Shown here in pieces: positions 24,290-31,119 of a stretch of 64,000 nt of DNA. The position numbers and the translations under genes were made by a program. Positions within the stretch are counted from its first letter, which is position 1, and each line of letters begins with the position of its first letter. The notes under the pieces were generated by a model. The model was not told where the DNA came from, did not search any database, and saw only the letters and a list, made by a program, of their open reading frames with translations. The DNA comes from Amycolatopsis vancoresmycina (GTDB taxonomy: Bacteria; Actinomycetota; Actinomycetes; Mycobacteriales; Pseudonocardiaceae). The DNA lies in NCBI RefSeq assembly GCF_000716785.1, contig NZ_JNYY01000012.1, positions 62,001-126,000 on the forward strand, read 5' to 3'.

Positions 24290-25215
24290 GCCGCGGCCCG
24301 CTCGACGGCTGGTACGAGGCCGCCGGCGTGCGCACCGGCGTCCGGCGGATGCTGCACGACGACTCCGCCGCCGGCAAGGTGTTCTTCCCGGAGCGGCTGG
24401 TGCCGTACCTGGCGCACGAGGCCGTGGCGGCGCTTCCGGCGCCGCGGCGGCGGGAGCTGGCCGTCCGGCACCTGTACCAGTTCCTGCTGTCGACGACCCA
24501 CTTGGAGACGCGGGTGGTCAACCGCGGCGCCGAGCTGATCGCCGACGACCGCTGCGGCGTCCCGGTGGGCACGACGGCCCGGCTGGACGCGTTCAAGGTG
24601 TACTGCGACGAGGGCTACCACTCGCTCTACAGCCTCGACCTGGCCGCCCAGGTGGCGGCGGCGACCGGGATCGCCATCCCGCGCTGGGACTACGGCGGGT
24701 TCGTCGCGCAGCTCGACGACGCGGTCGTGGGCACCTTGCCCGAGCACCCGGCGCTCGCGCCGCTGCTGCAGACCGTGGTGTTCGAAACGCTCGTCACCAG
24801 CATCCTCAACGAGGTCCCGGCCGACACCGGCGTCGTCACCACGGTCCGCGACCTGGTCCGCGACCACGCGAAGGACGAAGGGCGGCACCACCGGTTCTTC
24901 ACGGCGTTCTTCCACGAGCTGTGGCACGGCCTCGACGCGGGCACCCGGTCGGCGGTGGCGTTCGCGCTGCCGGAGCTGATGAAGAGCTGCCTGGTCTGGG
25001 ACGTCGCCCCGGTGCGGTCGTCGCTGCGCCTGGCCGGGCTGGACGCAGCCACCGCCGCGGCCGTCACCGACGACTGCTACCGCGCCGACGACGAACGGTT
25101 CCGCACGATCTGCCGCGCTTCGCTGCGCATGTGCGCGTCCGCGGGCGTGTTCGAGGTCCCCGGCGCGGTGGACGCCTTCGCCGCGCACGGGCTGCTCACC
25201 GGCGAGGAGTGCTGA
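24286..25215 (+). CDS. AurF-type diiron arylamine N-oxygenase
   Basis: The product has 309 residues. Seven candidate iron ligands match the AurF pattern: Glu74, Glu109 and His112 (in DEGYH), Glu167 (VFETLV), His194, Glu198 and His201 (HAKDEGRHH). The spacing between them follows AurF (35, 3, about 55, 27, 4 and 3 residues). AurF-family enzymes turn arylamines into hydroxylamino, nitroso or nitro compounds in the cytoplasm, using O2 and electrons. The ATG overlaps the aminotransferase stop (ATGA), and its own stop overlaps the TDO-like start (TGATG), so they are made together. The substrate could be a kynurenine- or anthranilate-type aniline (inference). Confidence 0.9.
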   Translation: MSRGPLDGWYEAAGVRTGVRRMLHDDSAAGKVFFPERLVPYLAHEAVAALPAPRRRELAVRHLYQFLLSTTHLETRVVNRGAELIADDRCGVPVGTTARLDAFKVYCDEGYHSLYSLDLAAQVAAATGIAIPRWDYGGFVAQLDDAVVGTLPEHPALAPLLQTVVFETLVTSILNEVPADTGVVTTVRDLVRDHAKDEGRHHRFFTAFFHELWHGLDAGTRSAVAFALPELMKSCLVWDVAPVRSSLRLAGLDAATAAAVTDDCYRADDERFRTICRASLRMCASAGVFEVPGAVDAFAAHGLLTGEEC

Positions 25216-25955
25216 TGCCGGGTTACGGGGACTACCTGCAGCTGCCGGCGCTGCTGGCGCTCCAGCGGCCGCAGGCGGGGCCGGGGGCGCGGGACGAGCT
25301 GCTGTTCGTCGTGGTGCACCAGGCGTTCGAGCTGTGGTTCAAGCAGCTGCTGTTCGACCTCGAGGACGCCCGCGACCTGATGCTGACCGGCGACGGGCAC
25401 GTCCCGCGCCGCCGGCTGGAGCGGGCGGTGGCGGTGCAGCGGATGCTGCTGGGCCAGTTCGACGTCCTCGACACGATGGCCCCGCAGGACTTCCGGCTCT
25501 TCCGCGGGGTGCTCGGCACGGGCAACGGCGGGCAGTCGGCGCAGTTCCACGAGATCGCCCTGCTGTCGGGCGCTCAGCAGGACGGCGGGTTCGACCGCCC
25601 GTGGTATTCGGCGGCGGAGCGGTCCCGCCTGCGGCGGCGCGCGGCCGAGCCGACGCTGTGGGACGGGTACCTGGCGGTGCTGGCGAAGGCGGGCTTCCCG
25701 GTGGCGGCGGAGGAGGAGCGGTTCGCGGCCTACGCCCGGATCGCGGCGGAGCGGGACGGGCTGTGGGAGCTGGCCGAGGCGCTCGTCGCGCACGACCAGG
25801 CCTGGGCCGCGTGGCAGGGGCGGCATCTGCTGACGGTGCAGCGGCAGATCGGGCGCCGGCGCGGAACGGGCGGGACGACGGGGGCGGCGCACCTCGCCGC
25901 TCGGCAGCAGGCGCGGTTCTACCCGGAGCTGTGGGAACTGCGCGCCCGCCTCTGA
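25215..25955 (+). CDS. Tryptophan 2,3-dioxygenase-like heme protein with altered substrate residue
   Basis: The product has 246 residues, short for a bacterial TDO (about 270-300). Family motifs are GDYLQLPALLALQRPQ, the distal His35 in VVVHQAFELWFKQLLF, GNGGQSAQFHEIALL, the probable proximal heme His204 (WQGRHLLTVQRQIG) and GTGGTTG (about 217-223). In TDO the third motif reads QFR, and that Arg holds the tryptophan carboxylate; here it is His112. Heme binding and oxygen chemistry look possible, but substrate recognition is probably changed, for example to a decarboxylated or esterified indole. The ATG overlaps the AurF-like stop. The formamidase-like gene converges 13 bp away. Confidence 0.88.
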   Translation: MPGYGDYLQLPALLALQRPQAGPGARDELLFVVVHQAFELWFKQLLFDLEDARDLMLTGDGHVPRRRLERAVAVQRMLLGQFDVLDTMAPQDFRLFRGVLGTGNGGQSAQFHEIALLSGAQQDGGFDRPWYSAAERSRLRRRAAEPTLWDGYLAVLAKAGFPVAAEEERFAAYARIAAERDGLWELAEALVAHDQAWAAWQGRHLLTVQRQIGRRRGTGGTTGAAHLAARQQARFYPELWELRARL

Positions 25956-25968
25956 AGCGGGCGCCGTG

Positions 25969-26892
25969 TCACGTCAACGGGGTGCGCTTGCAGCCCGCGG
26001 ACTCGAGCTGCCCGGCCACCGCGGCCCCGAGCGGCGTGGCCGGATCCGTCAGGTCGTAGGGCAGGTCGAAGTGGTTGCGGCCGGCGGCGACGTGGTCGGT
26101 GACGTCGGCGCCGGCCGCGGTCAGGGTGGCGGCCATCGCGTCGTGCTGGCGGACGAACTCGGCGGGTTCGTGCTCGCCGCGGGCCAGGATCACCGGCGGG
26201 AGGACCGGCGGGAGCTTGCCCAGCGGGCTGTTTTCGCGCGCCTCGACGACCGAGAGCGCCAAGGCGTCGTCGACCGGCGAGCCGATCAGCGGTTCGAGCT
26301 CGTACAGGCCGCTGAGCAGCGTCACACCGGCGAGCGGGGCACCGCCGGGCAGCAGGGCCATCGCGGCCAGGTGCGCGCCGGCCGAGCTGCCGGCCAGGTG
26401 GATGCGCGCCGGGTCGACGCCGAGGGCCGGAGCGACGTGCGTCAGCAGGCGGATCGCCCGGCGCACCATCGCGGCCATCTCGCCGAGCCGGTAGGACGGC
26501 GCCAGCCCGTAGCCGAGCGCGGCGAACGCGACGCCGCGATCGAGGAACCCGGCCGCGGCGAAGGCGGCCTGGTGCCGCCCCGACTCCTGCCAGAACCCGC
26601 CGTGGACGAACACCACCAGCGGGGCCCGCGTGGCGCCCGGGACGGGGAAGAAGTCGAGGAGCTCGGGCTCGGCGCTGCCGTACCGCAGGGTCCGGTGCCG
26701 ACGCCGCCGCGCGGCGGCGGTCCGTGCGGAGTACTCGTCGAGGTAGCGGCCGACGTCGGGCACCAGCCGGCCGGGCAGCAGGTCGTCCGGCGAAAGGGTG
26801 CCTCGCGTACCTGGACGGCCGGTTCGCGTGCCTGGAGGGTCGGTTCGCGTACCCGGACGGTCGGCTCGCGTGCTCGGGGGGTCGGGTGTCAT
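25969..26892 (-). CDS. Alpha/beta hydrolase, kynurenine-formamidase-like
   Basis: The product has about 307 residues. The oxyanion motif HGGFW and nucleophile GSSAGAH, with a late His in GRNHFDLPYDL, match the alpha/beta-hydrolase type of arylformamidase (HGGxW group). It would cleave N-formylkynurenine, the product of a TDO reaction, giving kynurenine and formate; the neighbouring TDO-like gene supports this. The N-terminus has four copies of a Thr-Arg-x-Asp/Gly-x-Pro-Gly heptapeptide encoded by 21-bp DNA repeats, so the true start could be further in. The annotated ATG overlaps the methyltransferase stop (ATGA), favouring the upstream start. Confidence 0.83.
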   Translation of the reverse strand: MTPDPPSTRADRPGTRTDPPGTRTGRPGTRGTLSPDDLLPGRLVPDVGRYLDEYSARTAAARRRRHRTLRYGSAEPELLDFFPVPGATRAPLVVFVHGGFWQESGRHQAAFAAAGFLDRGVAFAALGYGLAPSYRLGEMAAMVRRAIRLLTHVAPALGVDPARIHLAGSSAGAHLAAMALLPGGAPLAGVTLLSGLYELEPLIGSPVDDALALSVVEARENSPLGKLPPVLPPVILARGEHEPAEFVRQHDAMAATLTAAGADVTDHVAAGRNHFDLPYDLTDPATPLGAAVAGQLESAGCKRTPLT

Positions 26893-26893
26893 G
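26810..26893 (-). repeat. Four tandem 21-bp repeats at the 5' end of the formamidase-like gene
   Basis: Units start at 26810, 26831, 26852 and 26873. Each is a variant of CCTGGACGGTCGGTTCGCGTG as read on the plus strand, and the last is more diverged. They are in frame and encode heptapeptides rich in Thr, Arg, Asp, Gly and Pro. Copy number is a likely site of strain variation. Confidence 0.8.
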
Positions 26894-27857
26894 CCGGGAC
26901 CGCCTCGATCACCGAGGCCCGCTCGCCGGGCGTCACGCTGCGGACCTCGAAGCCGCCGTCGGCGAGCACCTGCCGCCAGGCGGGTTCCGTGCGCTCGCGG
27001 CCGCCCAGGAGGACCAGCATGTGCAGGTCCAGCAGGTGGCCCGGATGCGGGCCGCCGTCCTCGGGGATCACCTGCTCCAGGACGAGCAGCCGCCCGTGCG
27101 CCGGCATCGCCGCGCGGCAGCTGCGCAGGATCCGCGCCGCCCGCGTGTCGTCCCAGTCGTGCAGGATCTGCGCCAGCAGGTACACGTCCCCGCCTTCCGG
27201 TACCGCCACGAAGAAGTCGCCCTCGACGCGGCGGCACCGCTCCGGCACGTCCGCGGCCGGCACCACCCCGGGCCGGTCGAACACCGTCCCGCGCAGCTCC
27301 GGGTGCGCGGCCAGCAGCAGGCCGAGCAGCACCCCGTTCCCGCCCCCGACGTCCACGACGTGCCCGACGCCGTCCCACGACCGCTGCAGCAGCGGCTGCG
27401 CGCGCACTTCGGCCAGGCCGGCCTGCGCCCGGTCGAACTCGGCCTGCCGCTGCGGCCGGTCCGCGAGCCACTCGAACAGCGGCGCGCCGAACACCGGCTC
27501 GAACGCCGGGGCGCCGGTGCGCAGGCTCAGCGACGCCTCTTCCCAGACCCGGTACGCCTCGCCGGTCATCAGCCGCGACAGGTGCCGCAGCGAGCCCGGG
27601 ACGTCCGACCGCAGCAGCTCCCCGGCCGGCGTCAGCGCGTACTCCCCCGCCGCCACCGTGAACAGCCCTTCCCCGGCCAGCGCCCGGAGGAACCGCGTCA
27701 GCGCATCGACGTCGGCGCCGAGTTCCGCGGCCAGCTCCGCCGCCGTGGCGGGGCCGGACGCGAGCCGGTCGACGACGCCGAGTTCGGTCACCGCGTGGAT
27801 CGCCTGGGCCAGCACCGCGCCCATGATCTTCCGGCGCAGGCCGGCGTACCCGGTCAC
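26889..27857 (-). CDS. SAM-dependent O-methyltransferase (plant caffeate-OMT type)
   Basis: The product has about 322 residues. An N-terminal dimerisation/winged-helix region (about 1-110) is followed by the SAM fold with motif I VVDVGGGNGVLLGLLL (about 165-180). The catalytic His is in LAQILHDWDD (about 240), the hallmark of this hydroxyl-methylating family. It acts on a phenolic or enolic hydroxyl in the cytoplasm. GTG at 27857 overlaps the stop of the PrnB-like gene (GTGA), and its own stop overlaps the formamidase start, so three genes are coupled. A kynurenine/xanthurenate-like or other aromatic hydroxyl substrate would fit the neighbourhood (inference). Confidence 0.9.
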   Translation of the reverse strand: MTGYAGLRRKIMGAVLAQAIHAVTELGVVDRLASGPATAAELAAELGADVDALTRFLRALAGEGLFTVAAGEYALTPAGELLRSDVPGSLRHLSRLMTGEAYRVWEEASLSLRTGAPAFEPVFGAPLFEWLADRPQRQAEFDRAQAGLAEVRAQPLLQRSWDGVGHVVDVGGGNGVLLGLLLAAHPELRGTVFDRPGVVPAADVPERCRRVEGDFFVAVPEGGDVYLLAQILHDWDDTRAARILRSCRAAMPAHGRLLVLEQVIPEDGGPHPGHLLDLHMLVLLGGRERTEPAWRQVLADGGFEVRSVTPGERASVIEAVPA

Positions 27858-29074
27858 GCGGGCACCCCCACCGGCCGGGCGGCCAGCGCCGGGAACAACG
27901 GCACCGCGGCCGCCCGGCGCAGGTACTCCGCGCCCGTCGTGCCGCCCGTGCCCGGGACCGTGCCGATGATCTTCACCGTGATCCCCCAGTGCGTCCGCTT
28001 CATCGCGCACCACGCCTCGTCCAGCCGCGTCAGGTCCGCGCACAGCCGGGCCGTCGCGACGCCGCCGAGCCGCTCGCCCGCCCGCAGCGCCGCCTCCTGC
28101 AGGGAACCGCCGCACAGGGTCTCGATCCGGCGGAAACCGCGGGACTGGATCGCGCTGCGGCCGTCCGTGTGCGCCCGGATCACCGCGAACACCTCCGGCG
28201 GCATCGTGGTCACCACCCGGTAGAGCGCGGGCGACAGCGCCAGGAGCCCGGCCGCGTCGGCGACCAGCACCCGCGCGCGCTCGACCGCCAGGCGCACCAG
28301 GGCATCGCGGGCCGCCGCCAGCGCGTCGCCGATCCGGCGGTACAGCGTCTCGAACAGCTGCAGGCAGCGGACGAACATCTGCTCGTCGTGCAGCGGGGTC
28401 ATCGGCAGCAGCGACAGCTCGGTGACCATCCGCACCCGCGGCGCCGTCGTCTCGGCGGTCTCGGCGATCCAGGCCGCGGCGAGCTCGGCGAGGTCCTCGT
28501 CGGCGGACGGCGGCGGCACCGCGTCCGCCCGCAGCCGCGCCAGGACGCCGAGGCAGGCGCGGGCCCGCTGCCGCTGCACCCGGCCCGGCCGGCGTCCGAG
28601 GGCGCGGACCTCCAGCTCGAGCAGGTCGGCGGCCAGGGCCCGCAGCAGGTCCGCCGCCGCCCGGTGCGGCGGCAGGTCGGCGCCGGCCGGGCTGTCGAGC
28701 AGCGGCACGGCGAGGTAGCCGTCGTAGCCGCCGCCCGCCTGGTCGGCCGTGCTCGGCAGCCAGTCCGGCAGCGGCCACGCGAGCCGCGCGCGGCTCGCGT
28801 GGCCGCCGGACAGTCTGCTGTGGATGGTCCGCAGCAGGCCGACGAGCTCGTCGCCGGCGTAGCCGCGGCCCACCGCCCGGTAGTGGCGCAGCACCGGCGC
28901 GAACGGGAACCGGGCCACCGCGGCCGGGCCGATCGGGGCCGGGGCGCCGGCCAGCCAGGCGTGCACCGCCGTGACGGCCGCGCGCCGGTCACCTCCGCGC
29001 GCCGCGGCCTCGCTCACGCCGCCGACCCCGGTCCCGCCGGGCCACGGCCCGGCGCCGTCGCTCGCTGCCACCAC
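27854..29074 (-). CDS. Divergent TDO-superfamily heme protein, PrnB-like
   Basis: The product has 406 residues, mostly helical. The C-terminal part shows TDO-superfamily motifs: HDEQMFVRCLQLFETLYRR (about 229-247), QSRGFRRIE (about 310-318), EAWCAMKRTHWGITVKIIG with the probable heme-ligating His362, and GTGGTTGAEYL (about 375-385). The distal His of TDO is replaced by Leu (CLQLFE where VHQAFE is expected), while the Arg of the carboxylate-binding motif is kept. PrnB of pyrrolnitrin biosynthesis belongs to this superfamily and rearranges tryptophan rather than cleaving it; the length fits PrnB (about 360) better than TDO. The GTG start follows GGGGAGCACG. It should bind heme; the reaction is unknown. 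Confidence 0.75.
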   Translation of the reverse strand: MVAASDGAGPWPGGTGVGGVSEAAARGGDRRAAVTAVHAWLAGAPAPIGPAAVARFPFAPVLRHYRAVGRGYAGDELVGLLRTIHSRLSGGHASRARLAWPLPDWLPSTADQAGGGYDGYLAVPLLDSPAGADLPPHRAAADLLRALAADLLELEVRALGRRPGRVQRQRARACLGVLARLRADAVPPPSADEDLAELAAAWIAETAETTAPRVRMVTELSLLPMTPLHDEQMFVRCLQLFETLYRRIGDALAAARDALVRLAVERARVLVADAAGLLALSPALYRVVTTMPPEVFAVIRAHTDGRSAIQSRGFRRIETLCGGSLQEAALRAGERLGGVATARLCADLTRLDEAWCAMKRTHWGITVKIIGTVPGTGGTTGAEYLRRAAAVPLFPALAARPVGVPA

Positions 29075-29098
29075 CGTGCTCCCCGCCTTCCGCTGAGT

Positions 29099-29407
29099 TC
29101 AGACCTGGTAACGCTTCTTGACGTCCTCGGCGAACCCGAGGTAGTCCCGCAACGGCCAGACCGCTTCGAACTCCAGGTACTCCCGCATCGGCAGCCGCCC
29201 GAGTGCCGTCCGGTCGAGCTCCTCGGCGTCCGGCGAGTCGATGATCGCGATCACCCGCTTCTGCGCGGCGACCTTCCAGATCCCGACGCAGAACCCGGAG
29301 TCGACGGTCTCCTGGGCGTGCTCGGCCTCGTCGGCCTCGACGTCCCACAGCTCGTCGAGGGTGATCCGGCCCTCGTGGTTCCATCTCATCTGGACGTAGA
29401 ACAACAT
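29099..29407 (-). CDS. Small muconolactone-isomerase-like (ferredoxin-like barrel) protein
   Basis: The product has 102 residues with a beta-alpha-beta pattern: MLFYVQMRW as the first strand, a long helix (about 17-37), then VGIWKVAAQKRVIAIIDS and the family-like LPMREYLEFEAVWPL. It resembles muconolactone delta-isomerase and related small enzymes that form oligomeric barrels. In natural-product loci such proteins act as cyclases, isomerases or stabilisers of reactive intermediates. It lies 24 bp upstream of the PrnB-like gene and 33 bp downstream of the ankyrin gene, in one minus-strand operon. Confidence 0.75.
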   Translation of the reverse strand: MLFYVQMRWNHEGRITLDELWDVEADEAEHAQETVDSGFCVGIWKVAAQKRVIAIIDSPDAEELDRTALGRLPMREYLEFEAVWPLRDYLGFAEDVKKRYQV

Positions 29408-29440
29408 CGGCGTGATCCCTTCCGTGGGCGCGAAACCGGT

Positions 29441-30883
29441 TCAGAGCGCCCGGATGCGGGCGGTGAGGCTGTGGTCCGGGCCGAACACCTCGGCGGCGAT
29501 GTCGAGCGCGGTCTTGCCGTCGTGCCCCTCGACGTCGACCCGGGCACCGGCGTCGAGCAGGATCGACGCGCAGTCGTCGTAGCCGTGCCAGAGCGCGTCG
29601 TGCAGCGCGGTGTAGCCGTTGGTCGCGCCCTGGTAGTCCAGGTCGGCGCCGGGTGCCGAAGCCAGCGCCGAGGTGATCGCCGCGTGTCCGTTGTAGACGG
29701 CCTTGTGCAGCGGGCTCGCCCCGAACGTCGGCTCGGTCGCGTTGACGTCGGCGCCGCCGCGCAGCAGCAGCCCGGCGATCTCGGCGTGCCCGTCGCGCGC
29801 GGCGACCAGCAGCGGGGTGTGCTGGTCGTTGAAGCCGTTGAGGACCGGGTACCGCGCGTCGACGTCGGCGCCGGAGGCGATCAGGGACCGCACCCGCTCG
29901 ACGTCGTCCGCGGTCACCGCGGCCATCAGCTCCTGCGCCGTCACGGCGTCCTCGTCGGACTTCGCGCGGTCCTTCAGCGCCTGCTCGGCTTCGAGCAGCT
30001 TTTCCTTGCCGAGCTTGTTGACGTTCAGCTCGTACTCGAAGTGCTCCTTCATCGAGAAGCCGTAGTGCGTCGAGAGGTTGACGCCGGCGCCGAGTTCCAG
30101 CAGGTACCGGGCGATGTGCGGCCACTTGTACCAGAGCGCGTCCATCAGCGGGGTGTGGCCGGTGGTCGCGGCCACCGCGTCCACGAACGCGCCCGCGTCC
30201 ACCAGCACCCGCACGGTCGCCAGGTCGCCGCGCTGGACCGCCTTGTGCAGCGCGGTCGCGCCGCCGCGGCTGTCGGTGGTGAACACGTCGGCGCCGGCGT
30301 CGACCAGTTCGCGCACCACGCCGGCGTTCCCGAGGCCGGCGGCCACCAGGAACGTGGTCAGCCCGGTGGCGGGGTCGCGGCGGTCCGGGTCGGCGCCGTC
30401 GCGGACGAGCCGCCCGGCCTCTTCCCGGTCGCCGTCGCGGACCGCGGCGAGCAGCCGCTCGTCGATGTCGGAGCGGAACAGCGCGATTTCCGGGCTGGCG
30501 TCGAAGAACGCGCGCCAGTGCGTCACCAGGCCGTCGTCGCCGACGGTCAGCACCATCGCGAACTCGAAGTCCACCTCCATCCCGGTCCGGTGGTGCTTGA
30601 GCTTCTGGTAGTTGACGACGAACGCCCGGTCGCCTTCGACGACCAGCTGCCGCTGCTCGAACTCGGTGACGTCGGCGTAGAGCGTGCGCAGCCGGAACGC
30701 CTCCAGCACCTCGTCCTTGCCCCGCCACACGCGCAGGTTGGGCACGATCGTGTTGAACTCGTTGCCGGGCAGGTCGAAGACGATCGCCGGGGAGAGGGCG
30801 GCGAGCACGCCCTCGACGTTGCCCGACGCGACGTCGGAGAACAGTTGCGTGACCACCGCACGGGTGCTTGTGCTGTCCGCCAT
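29441..30883 (-). CDS. SnoaL-like domain fused to ankyrin repeats
   Basis: The product has about 480 residues. Residues 1-125 are an NTF2/SnoaL-like cone (FSDVASGNVEGVLAAL ... VTHWRAFFD). About eight ankyrin-type repeats follow (about 133-470), recognised by TALHKAV, TPLMDAL, TPLLVAA, SPLHKAV and TALHDAL with GADV-type turns. A charged helical insert (about 285-330, EHFEYELNVNKLGKEKLLEAE) interrupts the repeats. No signal peptide is seen. An ankyrin scaffold on a SnoaL fold suggests a pathway protein docking onto partner enzymes (inference). The ATG at 30883 follows AAGGATCTCTC; upstream in-frame starts lack a ribosome site. It is the first gene of the operon running down to 25969. Confidence 0.85.
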   Translation of the reverse strand: MADSTSTRAVVTQLFSDVASGNVEGVLAALSPAIVFDLPGNEFNTIVPNLRVWRGKDEVLEAFRLRTLYADVTEFEQRQLVVEGDRAFVVNYQKLKHHRTGMEVDFEFAMVLTVGDDGLVTHWRAFFDASPEIALFRSDIDERLLAAVRDGDREEAGRLVRDGADPDRRDPATGLTTFLVAAGLGNAGVVRELVDAGADVFTTDSRGGATALHKAVQRGDLATVRVLVDAGAFVDAVAATTGHTPLMDALWYKWPHIARYLLELGAGVNLSTHYGFSMKEHFEYELNVNKLGKEKLLEAEQALKDRAKSDEDAVTAQELMAAVTADDVERVRSLIASGADVDARYPVLNGFNDQHTPLLVAARDGHAEIAGLLLRGGADVNATEPTFGASPLHKAVYNGHAAITSALASAPGADLDYQGATNGYTALHDALWHGYDDCASILLDAGARVDVEGHDGKTALDIAAEVFGPDHSLTARIRAL

Positions 30884-30981
30884 GAGAGATCCTTCGGCCG
30901 TTGTGTCTACTGTGGTGTGCCGGGCCTTTCCGCTCCCCAGCACACCGCGCCCCGGCCGCGGCGGGCAAGGCGCCGCCGCGC

Positions 30982-30993
30982 ACTATCCGAAGT
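30982..30993. promoter_or_regulatory. Candidate operator ACTATCCGAAGT in the ankyrin/flavin-hydroxylase divergent region
   Basis: It is the third copy of the ACT-N5-AAGT-CG motif. It is preceded by GGCAAGGCGCCGCCGCGC, nearly the same as the sequence before the copy at 22195. The gap (30884-31119) is 236 bp; the motif is about 99 nt from the ankyrin start and 126 nt from the hydroxylase start. Confidence 0.4.
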
Positions 30994-31119
30994 CGCCGCC
31001 ACCGGCGCGCCGGCCGGGCTACTCCGTGCATTCGCCCTTGCCCGCCAACGGGTCCGCCTCGACGCTGGAAGGAGCCGCCGTCCACCGCGGTGGCCGGGTG
31101 AGCGCAGGAGGGTTTCGCC

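Noticed and set aside
25215..26892. Plain tryptophan catabolism (TDO plus formamidase)
   Set aside because: No kynureninase gene is present, the TDO-like Arg is replaced by His, and the genes are interleaved with N-oxygenase, methyltransferase and PrnB-like genes.
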